DNA of 44,090 bases from the NCBI GenBank assembly GCA_964484675.1, contig CAZAFC010000009.1, forward strand, positions 1 through 44,090. Direction: 5' to 3'. Positions within the stretch are counted from its first letter, which is position 1; the number at the start of each line of letters is the position of its first letter. The notes beneath the pieces were generated by a model. The model made no database searches. It worked only from the letters and a program-made list of their open reading frames with translations, and was not told where the DNA came from. Below, piece by piece: positions 9,199 through 16,497 of the stretch. This DNA is from CAZAFC01 sp964484675. Lineage in GTDB: Bacteria; Patescibacteriota; Saccharimonadia; Saccharimonadales; UBA4665. Both the position numbers and the translations under genes were made by a program.

Positions 9199-10422
9199 CT
9201 ATTGTATCAGATTGGTGGGCCGAGGTACGAGATTTTGCGTGCTTACTGTGAAGACTTGCTGAGTGACGGCGGCCTGCGGCCAGGCAACAAAATATTCGCG
9301 CAGATGATACGCGCAACTCATGCCCAGCACGAGCAGCATCATGCTGAGGCCCACGCCCCGCGCGATCGGATTAAATGGAAACACGCGCAGCCATGTCTCG
9401 AGCAGTTGCCCGGCGCCCGCAGCCACCGCGATATATATGAACGGCACGAGCACGCTGAGACTGACGCCGGATTGCAGGCCGATGAGCACACTTCCGGCGA
9501 CAGCGATTGACACAAACAGCGGCACGCGGCCGAGTCGCAAATTGCGCCAGGCTACGGCGATTCCCTGCACGAACAACACCAGGCTAAAAATATCGAGCAC
9601 CGGCAAGCGGCCGGTCCAATGCTCAGGGTCGGCCAGGCCGCGCACGAAGATCCGCACTGGCACTTCGAGAATGTGATGAATGGTCGGCCAGAGCTGCGGC
9701 AAGTGGTCGGGAATCCCGGCCAGTGCAAATGCGAGGTGCGGCGATTTGAACAGCGCCCAGCCGAGTGGCACGAGCATGCCGAGCCACAGCACGCCGCCGA
9801 GCGTCACGGCCCACAAGCGCTGATTGAACAAGCGATCGATCGTTCGCCACTGCCACAGCACGCCTAGAGCCAGCAGCCAAATCATCCCCGGCACATACAA
9901 AAGGCTGCCACACAACACCATGCAACAGATGAGCGCGATGGGATTGCCGGTGTGTTTGAGCCAAGCGCCAGTGGCGACGAGCAAAAAGAGCGCAAACATC
10001 AGCACGTCGGGCGTGCCCAGCCGAGCCGTGTGCAAAAACCAGCTTGAGCTGCCAAACAGCGCCGTGCCCAGCAATGCCGTCTTACTGCCATACCACGCTC
10101 GCAGCAGCAGGCAAAATGCGATAAGCACGAGTCCGCCGATGCCTGCACTCACGAGCCGCCCAAGGATAAATCCCTGGTGGCCATCGAGCGATTGCAGCCC
10201 GTGCAGGAGCGCCAAAAACGGCGCATTCACCGGATTGTGCAGCAGCCCGTGCAGATTTTGGCTTTGCGCAAAATACCCTGCCTCGCTTGCGCTGTAGTTC
10301 CCGCTGGTGAGCGTGTTCAGTCGTGTGAACAGCACGCCGATCAGGCCGCCAAACAGCGCGCCATACAGCAGCAGTTGCTGGCCGCGTTCGGCCCAAAGCT
10401 CGCGAATTGGTCGTGTGCTCAT
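9199..10422 (-). CDS. Multi-pass membrane protein, GT-C glycosyltransferase-like
   Basis: A 407-aa integral membrane protein with roughly nine to eleven hydrophobic helices. The first external loop contains the acidic segment SASEAGYFAQ (about 46-55). This sits where GT-C/PMT-type glycosyltransferases keep their catalytic acidic residue, and the alternating long helices fit that fold. I infer transfer of a sugar from a polyprenyl-phosphate donor on the outer face, but no family motif is decisive. A TATACT box (10437-10432) ends 9 nt before the ATG, again leaderless-like. It interrupts the dnaX-dnaB to ybaB-recR run without overlapping its neighbours, so it may be transcribed independently. 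Confidence 0.72.
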   Translation of the reverse strand: MSTRPIRELWAERGQQLLLYGALFGGLIGVLFTRLNTLTSGNYSASEAGYFAQSQNLHGLLHNPVNAPFLALLHGLQSLDGHQGFILGRLVSAGIGGLVLIAFCLLLRAWYGSKTALLGTALFGSSSWFLHTARLGTPDVLMFALFLLVATGAWLKHTGNPIALICCMVLCGSLLYVPGMIWLLALGVLWQWRTIDRLFNQRLWAVTLGGVLWLGMLVPLGWALFKSPHLAFALAGIPDHLPQLWPTIHHILEVPVRIFVRGLADPEHWTGRLPVLDIFSLVLFVQGIAVAWRNLRLGRVPLFVSIAVAGSVLIGLQSGVSLSVLVPFIYIAVAAGAGQLLETWLRVFPFNPIARGVGLSMMLLVLGMSCAYHLREYFVAWPQAAVTQQVFTVSTQNLVPRPTNLIQ

Positions 10423-10488
10423 GCTGGCATTAGTATAGCATCGTTTGACCGGGCATGAATACGTCCAAATCCTTCGCGCCGAAAGCTG

Positions 10489-11862
10489 CTAGCCGGCAAA
10501 CGGATCGCCCACGTGTTTGCTGTCGAGCGAGCGGAATCGCTGCTTGTCTTTGTCGAAATACAGCTCGATGTTCGCCAGCGCGCCGTTACGGTGCTTTTTG
10601 ATGAGCAGGTCAGTGATATTTTTGCGCTCGGTTTCCGGATTGTAATATTCTTCGCGGTAAATGAACGCCACGATGTCAGCGTCCTGCTCGATGGAACCAG
10701 ATTCGCGCAAGTCGGCCAGCTGCGGAATCTGCGGATTGCGGCTTTCGACGGAGCGACTGAGCTGCGAAGCGGCCATCAATGGCACGTTCAGCTCGCGTGC
10801 AATTCCCTTCAGGCCGCGCGAAATCTCCGAAATTTCTTGCACGCGATTATCGGAACCACCAAACTTGCTGCCGCCGCTCATCAGCTGCAGGTAGTCGACG
10901 ATAATCAGGCCGAGCGGATGCTTGTGTGCCTCGCGCCGGGCCTTGGTGCGCAGGTCGCTCACGGTGATGCCGGGCGTGTCGTCGATGTAAATGGGCGCTT
11001 CGCTGAGCGTGCCCATGGCATTGGTGAGTCGCTCAAAATCATTGTCGGTGAGATTGCCAGTGCGCAGCGCCCAAGCATCAACGCCCGATTGCATGCTGAG
11101 CAAGCGATCGACCAGCTGCTCTTTGCTCATTTCGAGGCTAAAAATAATGACTGGTTCTTTGGCCTGAATGGCGACATTGTGCGCGAGATTGAGCATTAGC
11201 GCCGTTTTACCCATCGACGGTCGCGCGGCCAAAATAAAGAGGTCGGAGCGCTGGAGCCCGGCAAGCGTGTCGTCCAAGTCTTTGAAGCCAGTCGGCACGC
11301 CACGGATTTTGCCCTTGTTGCGGTGCAGCTCGTCGAGCCGCTCGAAGCTGTCGCTCAAAATATCCTCGATGCTCACGATGGTCTGCTTGACTTGCCGCTG
11401 GCTGAGCGCGAACAGCTGCATTTCGGATTCTTCAATCAGCGCCTTGAGATCTTTTGACTCATCGAGAACGAGACTAGCGATGTCTTTGTTGACTTCGATC
11501 ATGCGCCGGCGCAAAGCTTTTTCGGCCACGAGATCGGCGTAGTTTTCCACATGCGCGGCAGTCGGCACGAAGTTAGTTAGCTCAGTGAGATACGCCGGGC
11601 CACCGACTTGGTCGATCACGCCGACAGCCTTGAGCTGATTGGCGAGCGTGAGCACGTCGATCGGCTTGCGGTCTTCATATAATTTGACCGCGGCTTCGTA
11701 AATACGCTGGTGGCGCTGATCGTAGAAGTCGACGCTACTCAGCTTGTCGGCGATTTTGGTGAGCGCGTCGTTGTCGATAATGATTGCGCCGAGCACGCTG
11801 GCTTCGGCTTCTTCGCTGTACGGCAGATCGCGGTTAGTCGGTGTCGGAGGATTGTTTGCCAT
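10489..11862 (-). CDS. dnaB: Replicative DNA helicase DnaB
   Basis: A 457-aa hexameric replicative helicase. The N-terminal primase-interacting domain begins near LPYSEEAEASVLGAIIID. The RecA-like core has Walker A AARPSMGKTA, the helix FSLEMSKEQLVDRL, Walker B LIIVDYLQLMSG, the ISRGLKGIARELNVP segment and the arginine-finger region SQLSRSVESR. No intein or insertion is seen, and the length is normal. I chose MANNPP at 11862. It starts 4 nt after the dnaX stop, so the clamp-loader and helicase genes are coupled. The 11-residue upstream extension would overlap dnaX and looks spurious. Confidence 0.97.
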   Translation of the reverse strand: MANNPPTPTNRDLPYSEEAEASVLGAIIIDNDALTKIADKLSSVDFYDQRHQRIYEAAVKLYEDRKPIDVLTLANQLKAVGVIDQVGGPAYLTELTNFVPTAAHVENYADLVAEKALRRRMIEVNKDIASLVLDESKDLKALIEESEMQLFALSQRQVKQTIVSIEDILSDSFERLDELHRNKGKIRGVPTGFKDLDDTLAGLQRSDLFILAARPSMGKTALMLNLAHNVAIQAKEPVIIFSLEMSKEQLVDRLLSMQSGVDAWALRTGNLTDNDFERLTNAMGTLSEAPIYIDDTPGITVSDLRTKARREAHKHPLGLIIVDYLQLMSGGSKFGGSDNRVQEISEISRGLKGIARELNVPLMAASQLSRSVESRNPQIPQLADLRESGSIEQDADIVAFIYREEYYNPETERKNITDLLIKKHRNGALANIELYFDKDKQRFRSLDSKHVGDPFAG

Positions 11863-11866
11863 GATG

Positions 11867-13753
11867 TTAGGATTGCAACAGTTCGGCGCTGCCAAAAATA
11901 CTACTGATGAGCGCCGGCGCTTGGGCTGGCTCGGGTTGAGTCGCGCTGGCTTCGGCTGCTGGTGAAATTACGGCATTGGCGGGACTCGGCTGTATTGCTG
12001 AGGTCGCTGGCCGGGCCGAAGCGGACGCTGGCTCGGCGGTGCTTGGCCGTGGCTGCTGCGCGCTGGCTGCGACTTGCACCGCGCTGGAATCAGCCGGTGT
12101 TGAACCGTTGCGGGACGGGCTGCCGGCAACCGCGTGCACCACTTCCCCGTCTTCTGGCGGCAATGGCGGCAGCGCCGAATCGCTCGCTGGCTGTGGCTCG
12201 GCAATCACGCAGCGAACAGTGATTTGCTCGCCGGTGATTCGCGTAATGGCATCGACAATCGCGTGCTTGTTGGCCTGGCTATCGACGCGTTTTTGCAGGA
12301 ATTTGTTGGCGACCTCCACGGTAATCGTGCCTGGTGCGAAGCTGGTGGCAGCTGCTTTGAGCGCATTGGCAAGCGTGACGTGCGTTTGCTTGAGCGCGTT
12401 CAGCACGAGCTGCCAGCTCTCGCTGCTGAGCGTGGCGGAGCTGGCAGTGTCGTGCGTGCTTTCGGTGGCAGCTTCGGCCGCGGCGGTTGGATCTTCGCTG
12501 GCATCGGCCACGATTTCGTGTGTCTTGGGCCCCGACTCGCTGCTGGTAGTAGTCTCGGCCTGCTTGCGCATAAAGCTACTCGGATGTGGCTCGATCTGGA
12601 CGGGTGGCTTTGGCCCGACATCTTGCGGCATGGTTTTGGCGGGCGTGGATTCCGTGTCGGGCTCAGCGGGTTTGCTTGACGATTTTGCTGCGCGCGGAGT
12701 GTGTGGTTTTTTGGGACTTGAGGTCGAAGAAGTGCTCGGCGCTGATGTGGCGTCGGCCGGCACGTGCGGCAGCGTTGCCGGCGTACTGGATTGGCCGGCT
12801 AGCGCGGCGCTGATGACGCTCAGCTCCAGCAAGACCCGCGGATCGTGTGCGGCCGGCACATCAAGTAACGTGCCGAGCAACTGCATGAGCGGTGCGCGCT
12901 CGAGCGGTGCTCGGCCAGCTAGCAAGGCGTCGCGCAGCGCTTGGCCCAGCTGGCGCGCGATTTGCGTAGGCTCGGAGCCGCGCGACTGGACCTCGGCGAG
13001 CGTCTCAACCACGGCACTGGCGTTGTGATCGCCAAGCTGCTGCATGAGCGCATTAATCATCTCGCTCGGCGCAACACCCAAGTGCGTTTGGACATCCTCG
13101 AGTGTTACGCTGCTGCCCGCATTGCGCAATTGATCGAGCAGCCCCACGCCGTTCCGGAAGCTGGCGTCACTGTGCTGTGCGATAAGTTCCAGTGCATCGT
13201 CGGCGATCGAAATATGTTCTTGCTCGGCAATGTGGCGCAGATGAGCCGTGAGCTTGTCGTGGCTGGCAGGCTTGAACGAATAGTGCTGGGTGCGGCTGAT
13301 GATTGTTTCGGGCAGTTTGTGCGCCTCTGTCGTTGCCAGAATAAACACCACGTGCGCCGGCGGCTCCTCGAGTGTCTTGAGGAGCGCGTTGAACGCTTCG
13401 CGCGTGAGCATGTGCACCTCGTCGATGATGTACACTTTGAATTTGCCGTGCGCCGGCGCGATGTGCACTTTGTCGCGCAGATCGCGAATCTCGTCGATGC
13501 GCCGATTGCTGGCGGCGTCGATTTCAATAATGTCCAAATCTATCGAGTCGTCATCGTACGGCACGTGGTTGATCTCGTGCGCCAGGATGCGCGCGATGCT
13601 TGTTTTGCCGACGCCTTTCGGCCCGGTAAACAGATAGGCATGCGCGATCGTGTCGTTTTTGAGAGCGTTCGAAAGCGCCGTCGTGATGTGCTCTTGCCCC
13701 ACGACCTCGGCCAAATTCCGAGAACGATACGTTCGATATAGCGCCTGTCCCAT
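11867..13753 (-). CDS. dnaX: DNA polymerase III subunit gamma/tau, no zinc module
   Basis: A 628-aa clamp-loader ATPase. AAA+ motifs are intact: Walker A GPKGVGKTS, Walker B YIIDEVHML and sensor 1 LATTEAHKLP. The zinc module normally inserted after Walker A is absent: ARILAHEINHVPYDDD runs straight into LDIIEIDAASNR with no cysteine. The SRC motif reads SRT. After the clamp-loader lid and collar (about 1-330) comes a long low-complexity Ser/Pro/Thr/Ala/Lys region (about 330-410). A DnaE- or DnaB-binding-type domain follows (about 425-520), then a second disordered tail. The ATG at 13753 (MGQALYRT) is preferred over a GTG two codons upstream because it matches family starts and a CATACT box ends 8 nt upstream. 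Confidence 0.96.
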   Translation of the reverse strand: MGQALYRTYRSRNLAEVVGQEHITTALSNALKNDTIAHAYLFTGPKGVGKTSIARILAHEINHVPYDDDSIDLDIIEIDAASNRRIDEIRDLRDKVHIAPAHGKFKVYIIDEVHMLTREAFNALLKTLEEPPAHVVFILATTEAHKLPETIISRTQHYSFKPASHDKLTAHLRHIAEQEHISIADDALELIAQHSDASFRNGVGLLDQLRNAGSSVTLEDVQTHLGVAPSEMINALMQQLGDHNASAVVETLAEVQSRGSEPTQIARQLGQALRDALLAGRAPLERAPLMQLLGTLLDVPAAHDPRVLLELSVISAALAGQSSTPATLPHVPADATSAPSTSSTSSPKKPHTPRAAKSSSKPAEPDTESTPAKTMPQDVGPKPPVQIEPHPSSFMRKQAETTTSSESGPKTHEIVADASEDPTAAAEAATESTHDTASSATLSSESWQLVLNALKQTHVTLANALKAAATSFAPGTITVEVANKFLQKRVDSQANKHAIVDAITRITGEQITVRCVIAEPQPASDSALPPLPPEDGEVVHAVAGSPSRNGSTPADSSAVQVAASAQQPRPSTAEPASASARPATSAIQPSPANAVISPAAEASATQPEPAQAPALISSIFGSAELLQS

Positions 13754-13921
13754 TGGCACCTAGTATGGACCAGTCGCGCGAAAAAATCTGTAGTATTTAT
13801 TGACTTTCACAGCGTTTTTATTGACATTTGCATTGAAGTTTTGACATCATGTCTGTTCATAACTTTGCGTGTCATGCACGGGATTTTTGAGGTATACTGG
13901 GGTCGATCAAAGGAGTAGCTT

Positions 13922-14830
13922 GTGGAAAAAGGCCAAAACTACGAACCAACGCTGGGCGAGCTGCATGGGTTGATTTGCGATGGCGGCGAGCAATTTCCCA
14001 ATCGGCCCGCTGCTTGCGTGCTCGAGAATACTTGGTACGAGCATCCTCGCAAAGGCGTTCGTGCGGTGGAGGTTGACCTTGCCGTGCTTGCCACGGCGTC
14101 TCGGGTGTATGCCGAGGATGTTTCGCTGGCGAATGGTTTGAGCGCTCAAGGACTCGCGCGGCCCGAGAGACTTGCGTCCGCCGGGCATGTTGTGGCTGAG
14201 CGAATGCAGCACGGCCTGGTGTGGGGATTTTCCGGCTATGCTACTGCCGGCTATTCGTACTATGACGAGGCGCGTGGCATGACGTATCTCTATGCGCAAC
14301 TCGAGAGCATCGGTGCGCTGCCGTCACTCGCGGTTGATGGCGGCATGAGCGCCGGCGTGCTTGGGCTGAATGGTATTCTGGCGCGCAGATGGGACGTTGC
14401 TAGTATGGGATTTGCGCCCCGGCAAGGTTTGAGCGGCATCGGGAACCGCGACCACATGGTGGTTTGGGGAAACACGTACCAGTCTCGAGAAGTCATTGTC
14501 GGCACGGTGCCGGATATTCTGGTGTGCGTGGGCGGCAGCGATGGTACGATGCGTGAGTGCCTGACTGCGCTGCGGCTCGGTGGCAGCGTTTTGCTGCTGG
14601 CGCTGAAGGCTGAATACGGCGAGCACTCATTTCCGCGTATGTATAGTGAATTGCCAGAGGCGCAACAAGCACTTCGAGAAGGTCGGATGCGCGTGTGTCA
14701 TTTTACGGACGGAATCGCAGCGAGCGTTGACGGCCTGCTTCGAAATGACTTCCAGGCAGCTCGTATGGCCCGAGCCGAAGCGCTGGCCGAAGTGTTTCGG
14801 CAAGAGCTGTTTGAGCAGCCGGAGAACTAA
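13922..14830 (+). CDS. SLOG/DprA-like Rossmann-fold protein
   Basis: A 302-aa soluble protein. The second half has a SLOG-superfamily nucleotide-binding pattern: AVDGGMSAGVLG (137-148), then GTVPDILVCVGGSDGTMREC (194-213), comparable to the GGxxGTxxE phosphate loop of LOG/DprA/TIR-linked SLOG proteins. The first 100 residues are unrecognised. Family members hydrolyse or sense nucleotide-derived molecules such as NAD-like ligands; the actual ligand is unknown. It starts with GTG, supported by a strong ribosome site (AAAGGAG, 13910-13916) 5 nt upstream and a TATACT box at 13893-13898. It is isolated between two divergently or convergently placed housekeeping genes, so a sensor or defence role is only speculation. 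Confidence 0.6.
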   Translation: MEKGQNYEPTLGELHGLICDGGEQFPNRPAACVLENTWYEHPRKGVRAVEVDLAVLATASRVYAEDVSLANGLSAQGLARPERLASAGHVVAERMQHGLVWGFSGYATAGYSYYDEARGMTYLYAQLESIGALPSLAVDGGMSAGVLGLNGILARRWDVASMGFAPRQGLSGIGNRDHMVVWGNTYQSREVIVGTVPDILVCVGGSDGTMRECLTALRLGGSVLLLALKAEYGEHSFPRMYSELPEAQQALREGRMRVCHFTDGIAASVDGLLRNDFQAARMARAEALAEVFRQELFEQPEN

Positions 14831-14863
14831 GACAACATTTATTCAAAAAATGTAACGCTAGCG

Positions 14864-15373
14864 CTAGAGCGCGGCTTCGAGGGCAGCCCATTCGGCGGAG
14901 GCATCGTCTTCGGGAACGTTGATGCTGACTTGATCGTTTGGCTTGGCCTTGAAGTACGTGACGCTCGCGAGCAGCACGCGGAAATTCTTGCCGTTTACAT
15001 CGACAAAATAGTGACCGTTCTCGAGCTTGAGTGTGCCCACGAGCTGCTTGCGCGGAATCGGGCCGATTTGCTTGTACAAAAAAGCGCCGTCGCCAGCGAT
15101 GGTGAGCTTGAGAATGTCGCCTTGCACGAGCTTGGATTTGCTAGCATAGTTGGCTGGCACGGGATACATTTTGCCGTCCGAACCGACCATATTTTGGCCG
15201 TCAAACACACCTTCGATCACTTTGCCAAGATTGGCTTCATGCGCGACGGGAGTTACTGATTCGTCGTCACCCACCAAGCTCATCAGCAATTCATTGGCCG
15301 CAGCGAGATTGGTTTCAGCTTCCTGAATCAAGGCCCGCAGCCGCTTGATTTGTTTTTCTGGTACATCTGCCAT
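14864..15373 (-). CDS. Conserved hypothetical protein, coiled-coil plus beta domain
   Basis: A 170-residue reading frame (169 aa) of unknown function. Residues 5-40 form an amphipathic helix rich in Lys/Glu/Ala (KQIKRLRALIQEAETNLAAA), probably a coiled coil. From about residue 55 the protein is beta-rich (GKVIEGVFDGQNMVGSDG, VPANYASKSKLVQGD, GPIPRKQLVGTLK) and ends in a short acidic helix. The middle resembles a small beta-barrel of OB type, which would suit nucleic-acid or protein binding; this is inference. I chose MADVPEKQ at 15373 because upstream codons are Lys/Thr-rich and not protein-like. A TATACA box lies about 20 nt upstream. Confidence 0.75.
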   Translation of the reverse strand: MADVPEKQIKRLRALIQEAETNLAAANELLMSLVGDDESVTPVAHEANLGKVIEGVFDGQNMVGSDGKMYPVPANYASKSKLVQGDILKLTIAGDGAFLYKQIGPIPRKQLVGTLKLENGHYFVDVNGKNFRVLLASVTYFKAKPNDQVSINVPEDDASAEWAALEAAL

Positions 15374-15560
15374 TTTTGGGTTGTCTCTCTTATGTATAAG
15401 AAGTGTTTGTTTCTTTACACTTACACCTAACCCTAGCACAATTGCAATACCGTGTCAAAAAGTCGGCCGTATTTCTGTGGATAAATGATGCTATACACCG
15501 GGGCGAGGGAATGCGGCAATGCAGCTCGCGCCGCAAATGCTCAATGCAACTCAAAAGATG

Positions 15561-15594
15561 AAAAGCGCCACTGCGAGGATTCGGAGTGGCGCTT
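15561..15594 (-). terminator. Hairpin terminator of paralog 1
   Basis: A perfect 10-bp stem (AAGCGCCACT at 15563-15572 with AGTGGCGCTT at 15585-15594) sits 19 nt after the stop of the 15614 gene, read on the minus strand. The 12-nt loop can form an inner CGA/TCG pairing. A TTTT run ends the stem. Nearly the same hairpin follows the other two paralogs at 20016 and 20719. Confidence 0.75.
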
Positions 15595-15613
15595 CGCACC
15601 GAGAGGGAGTAGA

Positions 15614-16162
15614 TCAGATGCGCTCGAATTCGATCTTAGCGTTGGTGGCCTCGGGGGTACACCTGACCGGATCTGCTTCGTGGACGATGACGATGGTCTC
15701 CGGCGGGACGGTCAGGATGGTGCCGCTGCCGGATGCCGAAGCTTTGGCGGCTGGGGCGTTGGCCGAAGTGACGATCGTCGCGTCGTCTCCGGTGGAGATG
15801 ACGTTCTGGCCACTCCTGTCGCCTTGATGCTGAATGATCCTGGCGCCGTCACCGGTGGAGATGATGCCGAAGTTGTCCCCGCCGACTGAGACCGAGCGAT
15901 TGCCTGTTGCCTGAGTACGGCCGCGGTTGCCGCCGATGGCAACCGAACGCTCTCCGGCCGCGAGGGTTCCTCGCGGGTCGTTGAGTGTTGCCGGCTTGAT
16001 CTTGACGATCCGTCCACTGCTGTCGACGACCAGCGTCTTGGGGCTGGTCACGCTGAGGTGTCCAGCCGGGCCGACGTCGATTGTCAGCTCGCCTGGCACG
16101 GTGATTGACACGGTGCTGGCCCTTTTGCTGATCGCGATCACGACCACTTTACCCTGGGACAT
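15614..16162 (-). CDS. Beta-repeat protein of a three-member local family (paralog 1)
   Basis: A 182-aa protein of no family I recognise. It is made of short beta-strand/Gly turns: TIDVGPAGHL (27-36), NDPRG (61-65), SVAIGG (73-78), SVSVGGDNFGIISTGDGARI (90-109) and VISTGDDATI (121-130). A C-terminal block, TVPPETIVIV then TPEATNAKIEF, follows. It has no signal peptide and one Cys. The repeats suggest a beta-solenoid or stacked-strand fold, for example bactofilin- or adhesin-head-like; this is inference. Paralog 2 has exactly the same length and the C-terminal blocks align without gaps. Paralog 3 shares GPAG, DPRG and VPPxTxVxI. It starts at ATG with ribosome site TTTGGAG and a conserved leader hairpin upstream. 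Confidence 0.72.
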   Translation of the reverse strand: MSQGKVVVIAISKRASTVSITVPGELTIDVGPAGHLSVTSPKTLVVDSSGRIVKIKPATLNDPRGTLAAGERSVAIGGNRGRTQATGNRSVSVGGDNFGIISTGDGARIIQHQGDRSGQNVISTGDDATIVTSANAPAAKASASGSGTILTVPPETIVIVHEADPVRCTPEATNAKIEFERI

Positions 16163-16215
16163 GCTGTCTCCAAACTACTCTGCCTCGGGCGATCCCCAAG
16201 GGATAACTTATTATA
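16163..16215 (-). promoter_or_regulatory. Promoter and conserved leader hairpin of paralog 1
   Basis: The minus strand has a TATAAT box (16215-16210). About 10 nt later comes the small hairpin TTGGGGATCGCCCGA (16199-16185), then TTTGGAG as ribosome site before the ATG. The same order (box, hairpin with CGCCCGA, TTGGAG, ATG) precedes paralogs 2 and 3. The hairpin would sit at or near the 5' end of the mRNA. Confidence 0.55.
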
Positions 16216-16244
16216 CCATAAAAACCACATAACAACATTAGCTG

Positions 16245-16395
16245 CTAAGCGATAATGCCTCGGCGATATGTGGCGACCGCTTCAGCTTGGCAGCAGAGCG
16301 CGAACAGCAAGAACGCGGCGAGCCAGCGAAACGAACCGAGGTAGTTGTTGGCCAAGTGCCGGCCGCCATGACGCCCAGCCGCAATGCGCAAAATT
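16245..16395 (-). pseudogene. Remnant of a four-helix membrane protein gene
   Basis: The minus-strand frame encodes GRHGGRHLANNYLGSFRWLA followed by AFLLFALCCQAEAVATYRRG. This aligns with RHDAGHRWFANNQFGEYRWL and ASFLMLGLFFQASAIYYHRN in the intact membrane protein at 19404-19877. The match covers only the third helix and its preceding loop. The N-terminal half is gone, and the frame stops where the intact protein continues into its fourth helix. There is no credible start codon or ribosome site, and the frame upstream runs into the terminator of the GHKL gene. I read it as a decayed duplicate. Confidence 0.6.
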
Positions 16396-16413
16396 TGTGC
16401 ATTCTGGTTGAGC

Positions 16414-16468
16414 GGCACACGGTGCGGGGATTTGTCGTTGAGACGACTTGCCCTTCGCACCGTGTGCC
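16414..16468 (-). terminator. Two-level GC-rich hairpin after the GHKL operon
   Basis: A perfect 13-bp inverted repeat (GGCACACGGTGCG at 16414-16426 with CGCACCGTGTGCC at 16456-16468) encloses a 29-nt loop that itself forms GTCGT-TGAG-ACGAC. It lies 29 nt after the GHKL stop. There is no long T-run, so it may act as a 3' stabiliser or factor-assisted terminator rather than a classic intrinsic terminator. Similar two-level hairpins follow other accessory genes in this window. Confidence 0.55.
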
Positions 16469-16497
16469 CGCCTGGATGGTCCCAGGACTTTTGATCG

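Noticed and set aside
11976..13028. A 350-residue + strand frame rich in Ala, Ser and Cys
   Set aside because: It is opposite the low-complexity half of dnaX and simply mirrors that repetitive composition.
13800..13860. Three TTGAC-like repeats upstream of the SLOG gene
   Set aside because: They look like a direct repeat or operator, but spacing is irregular and the region is AT-rich, so chance is enough to explain them.
16238..16420. A second minus-strand frame overlapping the membrane-protein remnant
   Set aside because: Its translation shares nothing with the intact membrane protein, has no ribosome site, and exists only because the homologous frame next to it is decayed.
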